Part shown: positions 6,166-13,244 of the stretch, in pieces
How positions within the stretch are numbered: position 1 is the stretch's first letter
Layout of the letters: the number at the start of each line of letters is the position of its first letter
DNA from: UBA1740 sp045587025
GTDB taxonomy: Bacteria; Bacillota; Clostridia; Oscillospirales; CAG-272
Reading direction: 5' to 3'
DNA length: 20,404 nucleotides
NCBI GenBank assembly: GCA_045587025.1
Contig: JAZNBK010000052.1
Span: 1 to 20,404, forward strand
Made by a program: the position numbers and the translations under genes
The notes under the pieces: generated by a model
What the model was told of the DNA's origin: nothing
Seen by the model: only the letters and a program-made list of their open reading frames with translations
The model's database searches: none

Positions 6166-6917
6166 TGAGCCAAAGAAAATATAATAATGCTCTAATTAAT
6201 GAAAATTCTCCTTTTGCGCTAACCGAATCCTTCAGAACTATAAGAACGAATATGCAGTATACCGGAAATGGCGAAAAATGCCCTGTATACGCTATTACTA
6301 GCTCTGATATGGAGGCGGGAAAATCAATTTTCTCCGCAAATATTTCTCAGGCGTTTGCACAGCTTGGAAAAAAGGTCGTTCTGCTTGACTGCGATTTGAG
6401 AAAGCCGGTGCAGCATAAGATTTTCGGTATCGAAAATCTTGACGGAATGAGCGAGCTTCTCGCAGGACTTAGCGAAAGCTTTGAAAAATTGGTAACCAAT
6501 ACACGGATAGAAAATTTAGATTTGATTACCGCAGGACGTATTCCCCCGAACCCGACGGAACTGTTGGCGGGCGAGAATATGGAAAAATTGCTTACCTCGT
6601 TGAAGCAAAAATATGACGTTATTATTATAGATTTTCCGCCTGCGAACGTAGTAATTGACGCAGTAGTTCCTGCGGAATATATTACCTCGTACGTTATCGT
6701 CGTGCGTTGCGGCAGAGATAAATCTCAACAAATTGAGGAGATAGTCAATATAATAAAGCAGGCGAAGTCTAATATCGCAGGTTTTGTTTTGAATGACGTT
6801 AATCCTAAAACGTCAGGTATTGGACATTATAGGCGCTATTATAGCAAATACGGATATCGCTATGGTAGTAAAAGATATTATAATCATTATTATTCGGATA
6901 AGCCGAAAAAAAAATAA
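6165..6917 (+). CDS. CpsD/CapB-like bacterial tyrosine autokinase
   Basis: This 250-residue cytoplasmic BY-kinase-type protein works with the membrane modulator encoded just upstream. Visible motifs are ESFRTIRTN (21-29), Walker A SSDMEAGKS (46-54), Walker A' VVLLDCDLRKP (71-81) and Walker B VIIIDFPP (152-159). The usual P-G-E before GK in Walker A is replaced by M-E-A, and Walker B has Phe where Thr is common. The C-terminus is a tyrosine cluster with ten Tyr between 222 and 243, the expected autophosphorylation tail, followed by DKPKKK. It overlaps the previous gene by one base and is followed by a strong two-sided terminator. Substrates cannot be predicted from the sequence. Confidence 0.9.
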   Translation: MSQRKYNNALINENSPFALTESFRTIRTNMQYTGNGEKCPVYAITSSDMEAGKSIFSANISQAFAQLGKKVVLLDCDLRKPVQHKIFGIENLDGMSELLAGLSESFEKLVTNTRIENLDLITAGRIPPNPTELLAGENMEKLLTSLKQKYDVIIIDFPPANVVIDAVVPAEYITSYVIVVRCGRDKSQQIEEIVNIIKQAKSNIAGFVLNDVNPKTSGIGHYRRYYSKYGYRYGSKRYYNHYYSDKPKKK

Positions 6918-6932
6918 GCAGATAAAAGCAAA

Positions 6933-6965
6933 GAGGAGCTCAAATGTATTGAGCTCCTCAATTTA
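6933..6965. terminator. Bidirectional terminator between cpsD-like gene and hprK
   Basis: GAGGAGCTCAA (6933-6943) pairs perfectly with TTGAGCTCCTC (6949-6959) around a 5-base loop. T-rich sequence follows on the plus strand and a weaker A/T tract lies on the other side. It separates two convergent genes. Confidence 0.88.
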
Positions 6966-6977
6966 TTTTTGAAAAGA

Positions 6978-7907
6978 TTAAATACCCATAGATTCCATTA
7001 ATCTATTGTTAAATTCCTCGGCTGTATTGTAGCCCATACGCTTCAGACGGTTGTTCATCGCTGCGATTTCGATTATAATCGAAAGGTTTCTTCCGGGGCG
7101 GACGGGGATAGTCATAGAAGGAATATCTATACCCAAAATTTCGGTAAACTGTTCGTCGAGACCGAGGCGGTCGTACATCTTGCCCTGGACCCACGGCTCG
7201 AGATTTACGATTAAATCTATTTTTTCAGATTCTTTAACTGCGCCCATACCGAATAGCCGTCTGACGTCTATAATTCCGACGCCGCGAAGCTCTACGTAAT
7301 GTCTGATTATTTCAGGCGCTTCACCGACGAGCGTTTTTTTGGACACCCGTTTTATTTCAACGGCGTCGTCCGCTATAAGTCGATGCCCGCGCTTTACGAG
7401 CTCGATAGCGGTTTCGCTCTTACCTACTCCGCTGTCTCCCAAGAGCAGAACACCTTCTCCGTATACCTCTACCAAAACGGCGTGGCGAGTTATTCTCGGC
7501 GCTAGCTTAAGATTCAGATATGCTATAAGCGCCGCCATAAACGAGCTTGTGTTGTCCTTCGTTCTGAGGACTGGAACACCGTATTCCTCGGCGACAGTCA
7601 GCGTAAGTTCGCTTATTTCTATTGCTGTCGTTACTATAACTGCTACCGGCTTTGAGGCGTAGAAAGCTTTCAGGCGTTTTCTCTTTTCCTCGAGCGGAAG
7701 ACTGTTCAGATATAAGTCCTCCACCTTGCCGATTATCTGTATCCTCTCCGGCTCAAAGTGGTCAAAAAATCCGGCGAGCGGAAGCCCCGGTCTGTTTACA
7801 CGGGTGCAGCCGATGAGGATTTTCTCCGCCGATTGAGGCAGATATATGCTTTCAAGGGTGAGTTCTTTAATGATATCCGAAAGGGCTACGGTATATAAAT
7901 CATCCAT
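6978..7907 (-). CDS. hprK: HPr kinase/phosphorylase
   Basis: This cytosolic enzyme phosphorylates Ser46 of HPr in response to ATP and fructose 1,6-bisphosphate, and removes the phosphate with inorganic phosphate. It is the sensor of carbon catabolite repression in Bacillota. The 309-residue protein has the N-terminal MurF-like domain (1-135), Walker A GDSGVGKS (157-164), the following D180 D181, and the signature ELRGVGIIDVRRLFG (206-220). His142 lies in HAVLVEVYGEGV. The C-terminal PVRPGRN loop is also present. AAGGAG precedes the ATG. It faces the pgk-tpiA unit tail to tail. Upstream, an extended -10 element TGATACAAT near 7951-7959 is a weak promoter candidate. Confidence 0.97.
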   Translation of the reverse strand: MDDLYTVALSDIIKELTLESIYLPQSAEKILIGCTRVNRPGLPLAGFFDHFEPERIQIIGKVEDLYLNSLPLEEKRKRLKAFYASKPVAVIVTTAIEISELTLTVAEEYGVPVLRTKDNTSSFMAALIAYLNLKLAPRITRHAVLVEVYGEGVLLLGDSGVGKSETAIELVKRGHRLIADDAVEIKRVSKKTLVGEAPEIIRHYVELRGVGIIDVRRLFGMGAVKESEKIDLIVNLEPWVQGKMYDRLGLDEQFTEILGIDIPSMTIPVRPGRNLSIIIEIAAMNNRLKRMGYNTAEEFNNRLMESMGI

Positions 7908-8064
7908 AATAAAACTCCTTAACGATATTTATGTGTATATTGTATCACATTTTTTCAAAAAAAGGAAGAGTATTTGCTTTAAATAATCAAAAATATGTTT
8001 TATTAAAAATAAATTCACAATTATCTGATAAAATACAAATATAAAAATCTACGAGGACGATGAA

Positions 8065-9132
8065 ATGATAAAAAAGATTTTTGCAATAATTTTGGCGCTT
8101 AGTATGCTTTTATTGTTAATATCCTGTGGCGAAAAGAGCTATAAGCCGGTGCCGTCTACGAAGGAAGAGGCGGAGACGGTCTTTAATCTTGGAGAATTTG
8201 CCGTTCCCTACGAGCTTTTTCGCACGTTTTTCCTCACGAATAAAGATGTAATCGACGGAGGAGACAGCGGCGTTTGGCTCGGTAGCGAAGCGCCTGAATA
8301 TCGTCAGAAGGCGATAGATATGATAATCCCTCAGATATGCGATATCTACGCTATGTTTACCCTTTGCGGCGTAAACGGAATAGATATCTATTCCGACGAA
8401 ATAGAAGAGAGAATAAACGAGCTTGTAAAAATAAGCGTCGAGGGCGGAGTTATTAACGGTGATATCGTAGCGGGACATTCCTCACATAAGGAATATCTGA
8501 ATTATTTGAAGCAGATGCATATGAACGATAGCGTCAGTCGCTTAATTATGAGATATTCTATATGCGAAGAAATTCTTTTGGAAAAGATAATAGCGGAATC
8601 AGAGCATACGACGGAGGACGTCTATGAATTTTTTAACAGTGATGAATGTGTCCATATAACTTGGCTTTACAGGCAATATTTCTATTCCGAATATTTTAGC
8701 GCAGAGCAGGACTTGCAATTGGTGAAAAAGGCGCACACGGCGATGAAGGACGCAGAGAACTATTCTGATATAGTGAAAATTTTAGTTCAGTATTCCTCCG
8801 GCTCGAGCGCCGATGAGATAGAGAACGGCTTTTATATAGGAAGATACACGCTCGATCCTCAGGATATGAAGGAGATAACCGACGCTGCGTTTTCGCTTAA
8901 AGCGGGAGAATACAGCGACATTATCGAGAACTATTACGGAGCGTATATAGTATATGTAATGGAGAAGGATGAAGCTTATCTGGAGACAGATAAAAATTAT
9001 GAGCGCATAGCGGAGCTTTATATAAATAACGAGTTTTATAAATCCTTTGAAAAATGTAAGGAAAGCTTGCAGAACAGCATAGCTTTTACAGATTATTTTA
9101 AATCATTGAATTTTGCAGAGATAGAATATTAA
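8065..9132 (+). CDS. Lipoprotein with parvulin-like (PrsA/SurA-type) C-terminal half
   Basis: The 355-residue protein begins with a lipoprotein signal peptide: KK, a hydrophobic run to residue 19, then lipobox LISC with Cys21 as the lipidated residue. Residues 25-190 are helical and resemble the N-terminal chaperone part of SurA/PrsA proteins (a repeated NELVKISV-like helical pattern). At about 280-310, AAFSLKAGEYSDIIENYYGA and IVYVMEKDE match the last strand and helix of a PpiC/parvulin rotamase domain. The central part of that domain is poorly conserved, so isomerase activity is doubtful. It would act outside the membrane in folding exported proteins. The next gene follows after 9 bases and is probably co-transcribed. 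Confidence 0.65.
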   Translation: MIKKIFAIILALSMLLLLISCGEKSYKPVPSTKEEAETVFNLGEFAVPYELFRTFFLTNKDVIDGGDSGVWLGSEAPEYRQKAIDMIIPQICDIYAMFTLCGVNGIDIYSDEIEERINELVKISVEGGVINGDIVAGHSSHKEYLNYLKQMHMNDSVSRLIMRYSICEEILLEKIIAESEHTTEDVYEFFNSDECVHITWLYRQYFYSEYFSAEQDLQLVKKAHTAMKDAENYSDIVKILVQYSSGSSADEIENGFYIGRYTLDPQDMKEITDAAFSLKAGEYSDIIENYYGAYIVYVMEKDEAYLETDKNYERIAELYINNEFYKSFEKCKESLQNSIAFTDYFKSLNFAEIEY

Positions 9133-9141
9133 GAGGTAAAT

Positions 9142-9852
9142 ATGTCAGGCGGTAATTCATTTTATGACGTCGTGCCGAAAGCCATTTACGTTTTGGATAA
9201 AAACGGAGAGCTGGTTTACGGCAAAAAGCCGAAGGAAACCGATAAGTTCATTATATCCGAAAACAAGCTTGAGCTTTGCGGCAGAGAGTATAGGATAAAT
9301 TATCTGTTTTCTGCCGAAGGGCAGAAAGAGGCGAAGCATTTTTCTTCAATACTTGAAATGTTAGTTTCGCTTATAGATAAGGAAAACGTAATAAGGAAGG
9401 AGCATATCTTTGCGTATCTTTATACGTTTTTATGCTCGATAATAAAAAATGAAATTTCGAACAAAATTATATTTGCCGAAGCGGATAGGGAAAAAGCCGT
9501 CGGCTCCGTTTGCGTAGGTAGCAGAGGATACGTAGCGGTATTTTCGATATTCGCGCATTATCTGTGCAAAAATTCATTTGAGCCGACTATTTCGTATAAA
9601 AAGGAATTGGACGGATTTTATACGATTATTACAGCTAATAACGGCAATGCGGAAATTCCTCAGTTTATAATGGATTACTGTGTCGAAATTGCAAGGGCAA
9701 GCGGATTTTCAATAGAGCTTGAGCGAGAGAGCTCTCGCCTTGCGGTGAAAGCAAAAATGGAAACGGTTTGTACCACAAGCGTCGTCTTTTCCTCATATTC
9801 GGAGGAAAATTTCAGCTTTATACCGCTCATTTGCTATATGCTCGTTGCCTGA
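9142..9852 (+). CDS. Unrecognised protein, possibly degenerate PAS/histidine-kinase-like
   Basis: I do not recognise this 236-residue protein with confidence. Residues 7-55 (VVPKAIYVLDKNGELVYGKK and on) have the strand pattern of a PAS-like sensor fold. From about 120 onward the order of segments loosely recalls a GHKL ATPase domain: VFSIFAHYLCKNS as an N-box-like helix, DGFYTIITANNG as a D-box-like strand, then IARASGFSIELERESSRLAVKAKM as the final helix and strands. The glycine-rich ATP lid and the key Asn and Asp are not clear, and no phosphoacceptor His is evident. No signal peptide is seen. GAGGT precedes the ATG. It follows the parvulin-like lipoprotein by 9 bases and ends at a strong terminator. 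Confidence 0.6.
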   Translation: MSGGNSFYDVVPKAIYVLDKNGELVYGKKPKETDKFIISENKLELCGREYRINYLFSAEGQKEAKHFSSILEMLVSLIDKENVIRKEHIFAYLYTFLCSIIKNEISNKIIFAEADREKAVGSVCVGSRGYVAVFSIFAHYLCKNSFEPTISYKKELDGFYTIITANNGNAEIPQFIMDYCVEIARASGFSIELERESSRLAVKAKMETVCTTSVVFSSYSEENFSFIPLICYMLVA

Positions 9853-9876
9853 TTTTGTAAAAATAATAGAAGCGTA

Positions 9877-9914
9877 AAGCGCCCAAAGGGTTAATTCCTT
9901 TTGGGCGCTTTTAA
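9877..9914 (+). terminator. Terminator after the 8065-9852 gene pair
   Basis: AAGCGCCCAAAGG (9877-9889) pairs with CCTTTTGGGCGCTT (9897-9910), followed by TTTTAAAT on the plus strand. Confidence 0.85.
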
Positions 9915-10022
9915 ATAAAATTTTGTTTCAATTTCCACTTTCTTTACTTAATCTCGTTTTTTACTACACATAAAGAAAACCATACTGAACACATTATGAA
10001 TATAAAAATAATTTTTAAAGGA

Positions 10023-10054
10023 GCATCCACCTTGACGGTAAGGATGCAAGGTGG
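10023..10054 (+). promoter_or_regulatory. Alternative hairpins over the spoIVB start region
   Basis: GCATCC (10023-10028) can pair with GGATGC (10042-10047), and CCACCTTG (10027-10034) can pair with CAAGGTGG (10047-10054). The two helices are interleaved and share bases, so they exclude each other or form a pseudoknot. The second helix hides the AGGTGG that precedes the ATG at 10059. An AAAGGAG at 10017-10023 serves a possible TTG start at 10032 inside the structure. Confidence 0.5.
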
Positions 10055-10058
10055 GTTT

Positions 10059-11123
10059 ATGCGTAGGAAAATACAAAGATTTTCATTAAAATATATCGTA
10101 ATTTGCGTAGCCGTTTTAATCGGCGCTCTTTTAACTACTCAGGTTTCTCTTGCGGCGCGCGAAAACGCTAAAAAGGGTAGCCAAAGGGAGCTTATAATGC
10201 TATGTCCGGGCGGTAGTGCCTTTGGAGTTAAGATGATGATAGACGGAGTTATCGTCGCAGGCACGGCCGAGATTTCAGAGGGGGGAAAAGTGTTTCGCCC
10301 CGCTTATGACGGCGGCTTGAGAGAAAAGGATATAATAACGAAAATAAACGGAGAAACGGTAAAAAGGGTAATAGACGTAACCTCTGCGATAGAGCATTCC
10401 GAGGGGAAACCTCTCACGTTTACCTGTACGAGAGAGGGAAAACAGATAGAATTAAAGCTAAAGCCGATTTATTCTCACGAAAGCGAAAAGTATAAGCTCG
10501 GGATTTGGGTGAGAGATAATACGGCAGGAATAGGAACGATGACCTATATAAGACCTGAGGATGGGACCTTTGGAGGCCTTGGACATGGCATTTACGATAT
10601 AGATACGGGCGAATTGCTGCCTCTTTCAAAGGGAATAGTAACCAACGTTGGAGTGACGGGAATTGTAAAAGGAATGGCAGGAAAGCCGGGTGAAATAAGA
10701 GGATATCTGAAGCAGAACAAGATAGGCGTATTGTTTACGAATTGCGACTGCGGAGTTTTCGGAGTTTTAACGCCCGCGCCCGAAGTAAAGCGAGACGAGC
10801 TTATGCCCATCGCCTATAAGGATGAGGTAAAAAACGGCCCTGCTACAATACGCTGTACGTTGGATAGCGAGGGCGTAAAGGAATATAACGTAGAAATTTT
10901 AAATATAAATTATCAGGCGACGGGAACGAAGTGCTTTACGGTGAAGGTGACCGATGAGGCGTTGATAGAAAAAACGGGCGGAATAGTGCAGGGAATGAGC
11001 GGTTCGCCAATTATTCAAAACGGACGGCTTGTCGGCGCCGTCACTCACGTTATGGTCGCGAACTCCACCGAGGGCTACGGGATATTCATTGAGAATATGC
11101 TGAATGCGAGCATCAATTCATGA
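10059..11123 (+). CDS. spoIVB: SpoIVB serine peptidase (family S55)
   Basis: In sporulation this protease is made in the forespore, crosses into the intermembrane space and cleaves SpoIVFA, allowing SpoIVFB to process pro-sigma-K. From the ATG at 10059 the 354-residue protein has a transmembrane anchor at about 12-32 and a PDZ domain at about 50-135 (including GLREKDIITKINGE). The S55 domain contains His176 in GGLGHGIYD, Asp299 in VTDEA and Ser314 in QGMSGSPI. The Asp-to-Ser distance of 15 matches the B. subtilis enzyme. Alternative in-frame starts are TTG 10032, with AAAGGAG 8 bases upstream, and an upstream ATG at 9996. The usual neighbour spo0A is not in the window. The 9915-9995 interval shows only a weak sporulation-promoter-like CATTATG. 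Confidence 0.95.
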   Translation: MRRKIQRFSLKYIVICVAVLIGALLTTQVSLAARENAKKGSQRELIMLCPGGSAFGVKMMIDGVIVAGTAEISEGGKVFRPAYDGGLREKDIITKINGETVKRVIDVTSAIEHSEGKPLTFTCTREGKQIELKLKPIYSHESEKYKLGIWVRDNTAGIGTMTYIRPEDGTFGGLGHGIYDIDTGELLPLSKGIVTNVGVTGIVKGMAGKPGEIRGYLKQNKIGVLFTNCDCGVFGVLTPAPEVKRDELMPIAYKDEVKNGPATIRCTLDSEGVKEYNVEILNINYQATGTKCFTVKVTDEALIEKTGGIVQGMSGSPIIQNGRLVGAVTHVMVANSTEGYGIFIENMLNASINS

Positions 11124-11189
11124 CATAAAGTATCAAATCATTTAGGATTCGGCGGCATAAAATGGAAAGTTGAAAGTCATGACTCATAT

Positions 11190-11230
11190 TGTAATAGCCA
11201 ACATTTTCAAAGAAAAGGTTGGCTATTACA
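11190..11230. repeat. Perfect 13-bp inverted repeat
   Basis: TGTAATAGCCAAC (11190-11202) and GTTGGCTATTACA (11218-11230) are perfectly complementary around a 15-base loop. Neither strand has a T-run directly after the stem, so it is not a typical terminator. It lies between spoIVB and the terminator of the phd-doc pair. Confidence 0.6.
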
Positions 11231-11231
11231 A

Positions 11232-11272
11232 CAAAAAAGCCCGCAGAGATAAGCTTTTTGCATCTCTGCGGG
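11232..11272 (-). terminator. Terminator of the phd-doc unit
   Basis: On the minus strand CCCGCAGAGAT and ATCTCTGCGGG form an 11-bp stem (11262-11272 with 11240-11250) with an 11-base loop, followed by CTTTTTTG. Confidence 0.85.
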
Positions 11273-11289
11273 TCTAATATTATTTGTTT

Positions 11290-11667
11290 TCATACCTCAT
11301 TATCCAAAATCCAATCAAGCAATTCCTCATAGTTCATCTCTCCTGCCGCGACGGCAAGACCGACACGAGCGACCTCGGCATTTGTGGGGCGGAGCTTGAC
11401 TCCGTTTGTCTCAAGGAAGGTAAGCAGAACATACATTCCGATTCTCTTGTTCCCGTCCACAAAGACGTGGTTGGAAATCAGTGAAAAGCCAATACGCGCT
11501 CCCTTTTCTTGCTTTGTGGGATACAATTCCTGACCGTTAAAAGTCGCAAATGCAGATTCGAGCGCGCTGTCGAGAAGCGCAATATCTCTTACATTTGGGT
11601 CGCCGCCCGTTTCTTCGGTAATAAGCTTGTGTAAAAGTAAAACTTTTTCTTCTGTAAACTTAATCAT
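11290..11667 (-). CDS. doc: Doc toxin (Fic/Doc family)
   Basis: This 125-residue protein has the Doc motif HVFVDGNKRIG (67-77). The Lys in NKR, where Fic AMP-transferases have Gly, is the mark of Doc toxins, which in phage P1 phosphorylate EF-Tu and stop translation. The catalytic His67, Asp71 and Arg75 are all present. The flanking NVRDIALLDSALESAFATF and YELLDW-like C-terminal helices fit the family. The start was set at ATG 11667; a TTG at 11673 is in frame but less likely. The ribosome binding site is weak (AAGG, well upstream), which fits lower toxin expression. It follows the Phd-type antitoxin gene by 28 bases and shares its terminator. Confidence 0.93.
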   Translation of the reverse strand: MIKFTEEKVLLLHKLITEETGGDPNVRDIALLDSALESAFATFNGQELYPTKQEKGARIGFSLISNHVFVDGNKRIGMYVLLTFLETNGVKLRPTNAEVARVGLAVAAGEMNYEELLDWILDNEV

Positions 11668-11695
11668 TTTCAAATTTCAACCTTCAATTTTCAAT

Positions 11696-11938
11696 TTACT
11701 TTGCAAGTTCCTCAAAAGCTGGGCGATAAAGCTTCAATATACGCGCCGCTACAAAATCGATCTTCTCGTCGTCTGTCATTTCGATGGAGGTGTCCTTATC
11801 AATATCCAACAGCTTATATTTGGGCTTGTTGTTCTTGAAAATATAAAGCTCTCCGTGCTTGTCAGCCATCCTTGCTACACGGGAAAAATTCTGATTTGCT
11901 TCCGAAATCGAAACAATTTGTTTGGTGTTCACCTTCAT
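11696..11938 (-). CDS. phd: Phd/YefM-type antitoxin
   Basis: This 80-residue protein is the antitoxin of the pair. Its N-terminal half (VNTKQIVSISEANQNFSRVA, then RMADKHGELYIFKNNKPKYK) is a Phd/YefM DNA-binding and dimerisation fold. The acidic C-terminal half (TDDEKIDFVAARILKLYRPA) should be the helix that occupies the Doc groove. The ATG at 11938 has a strong AAGGAGG 10 bases upstream, much better than that of the toxin gene. Proteins of this family repress their own operon. An inverted repeat overlapping the -35 box is a candidate operator. Confidence 0.9.
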   Translation of the reverse strand: MKVNTKQIVSISEANQNFSRVARMADKHGELYIFKNNKPKYKLLDIDKDTSIEMTDDEKIDFVAARILKLYRPAFEELAK

Positions 11939-11970
11939 TTTTGATACCTCCTTTTTGGAATTACACTATT

Positions 11971-12004
11971 ATTATACACAAATTTTAGGATGTTGTCAAC
12001 CTAA
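11971..12004 (-). promoter_or_regulatory. phd-doc promoter with candidate operator
   Basis: On the minus strand TTGACA (11994-11999) and TATAAT (11971-11976) are spaced by 17 bases. The inverted repeat TTAGG...CCTAA (11985-11989 and 12000-12004) straddles the -35 box and is a plausible Phd-type repressor site. Confidence 0.75.
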
Positions 12005-12056
12005 TTTTAGAATTTACATAAAAATTCCGTTAATTTTTCCTATGCCCCTATTCTAA

Positions 12057-12090
12057 GCCCGTATCTGACCGGACACCTTTCAGAACGGGC
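12057..12090. repeat. Inverted repeat in the phd-sigG gap
   Basis: GCCCGT-A-TCTGA (12057-12068) pairs with TCAGA-ACGGGC (12080-12090) with one bulged A and an 11-base loop. No T-run follows on either strand. The rest of the 12005-12192 interval is AT rich and shows nothing I can support. Confidence 0.5.
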
Positions 12091-12192
12091 ATCATAAATT
12101 AAAATTCGCAAAAACAGTAAAAATATAAACGTTTTGCATACCAAGCGACCCCAAAGCTTTGAAAAAATAAAAATCTTTCCTATTTAATATTG

Positions 12193-12227
12193 AAAAGCCC
12201 TCCAAAAGCGTATAACTTTTGGAGGGC
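12193..12227 (-). terminator. Terminator of sigG
   Basis: GCCCTCCAAAAG and CTTTTGGAGGGC (12216-12227 with 12197-12208) form a perfect 12-bp stem, followed on the minus strand by TTTTCAATATT. Confidence 0.8.
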
Positions 12228-12256
12228 ATATCATTTACGTCAAATTATTTATTAAA

Positions 12257-13030
12257 TTAAAGCTCCTTCTTTATCTTATCAATGGCGCTCTTTTCCAAAC
12301 GTGATACCTGCGCCTGTGAAATGCCGATTTCATTCGCTATCTCCATTTGCGTTTTTCCGCTGTAAAAGCGCTTGGTAATAATCGAACGCTCCCGTTCTCC
12401 CAGCTTTTTCAGAGCTTCCTTTAACGCTATATCCTCTATCCACGTTTCATCACTGTCATCGGAATTTTTAATTTGGTCTATCACGTATACCGACTCCTCG
12501 CCGTCGTTATATACTGACTCGAAAAGAGAGACCGGCTCTATAATGGCTTCCATAGCTCTTGAAACGTTTTCCTTCTTTTCTCCTAAGCTCTGCGCGATTT
12601 CTTCCAAGGTCGCCTCTCTTTGCTTCTCCTTTTGTATTTCCTCCTTCGCTTGTAGCGCGCGATAAGCGAGGTCTCGCATTGAACGGCTCACGCGAATAGA
12701 GTTGTTGTCTCTCAGATATCTTCTTACCTCTCCTATTATCATAGGAACTGCATAAGTGCTGAATTTCACGTCTAATTCGATATTGAAATTGTCTATCGCT
12801 TTGATTAGCCCGATACACCCCACCTGGAACAGATCGTCGAGATTTTCCCGTCGGTTTGAAAAACGCTGTATAATGCTAAGCACTAAGCGTAAATTTCCGC
12901 AGATTAGCTCGTTTCTTGCCGAGGAGTCCCCCTCCTTCGTCCTTAAAAGCAAGCTTTTCTTCTCCTCATCCGAAAGTGTCTTAAGCTTTGATGTGTTTAC
13001 TCCACATATTTCAACCTTGTTATTATACAT
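12257..13030 (-). CDS. sigG: RNA polymerase sporulation sigma factor SigG
   Basis: SigG directs late forespore transcription after engulfment. The 257-residue protein has the SigG-specific N-terminus NKVEICGVNTSKL (4-16), region 2 with DDLFQVGCIGLIKAIDNF and VKFSTYAVPMIIGEVRRYLR, VSRSMRDLAYRALQ in region 3, and the region 4 helix-turn-helix KTQMEIANEIGISQAQVSRL near the C-terminus. The match to the B. subtilis protein is close along the whole length. CGGAGG precedes the ATG. Upstream on the minus strand GAATA (13083-13087) followed 17 bases later by CAATACTTA is a weak sigma-G-like promoter candidate. The usual partner spoIIGA-sigE genes are not in the window. Confidence 0.97.
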   Translation of the reverse strand: MYNNKVEICGVNTSKLKTLSDEEKKSLLLRTKEGDSSARNELICGNLRLVLSIIQRFSNRRENLDDLFQVGCIGLIKAIDNFNIELDVKFSTYAVPMIIGEVRRYLRDNNSIRVSRSMRDLAYRALQAKEEIQKEKQREATLEEIAQSLGEKKENVSRAMEAIIEPVSLFESVYNDGEESVYVIDQIKNSDDSDETWIEDIALKEALKKLGERERSIITKRFYSGKTQMEIANEIGISQAQVSRLEKSAIDKIKKEL

Positions 13031-13172
13031 TTAAAACCTCCGAATATTTGTCAAAGTAAGTATTGACACGCCTCTTGAGGTATATTCGAAAAAGGGAACA
13101 GGAAAAAAGAGGATATCGGGAGCAAAATTTGCCAAGATTTTGCAAATATTTTAAAGTATCTCGCATTATCGG

Positions 13173-13201
13173 TTGACAGAACGGAAAATTTAAGGTATAA
13201 T
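13173..13201 (+). promoter_or_regulatory. Promoter of the cmk-like/argS/yebC unit
   Basis: TTGACA (13173-13178) and TATAAT (13196-13201) have a 17-base spacer and precede the GTG start at 13245. Confidence 0.88.
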
Positions 13202-13244
13202 ATCTATTTGAAGAATTTATTAATTTTATGTGGAGGGCTTAATC

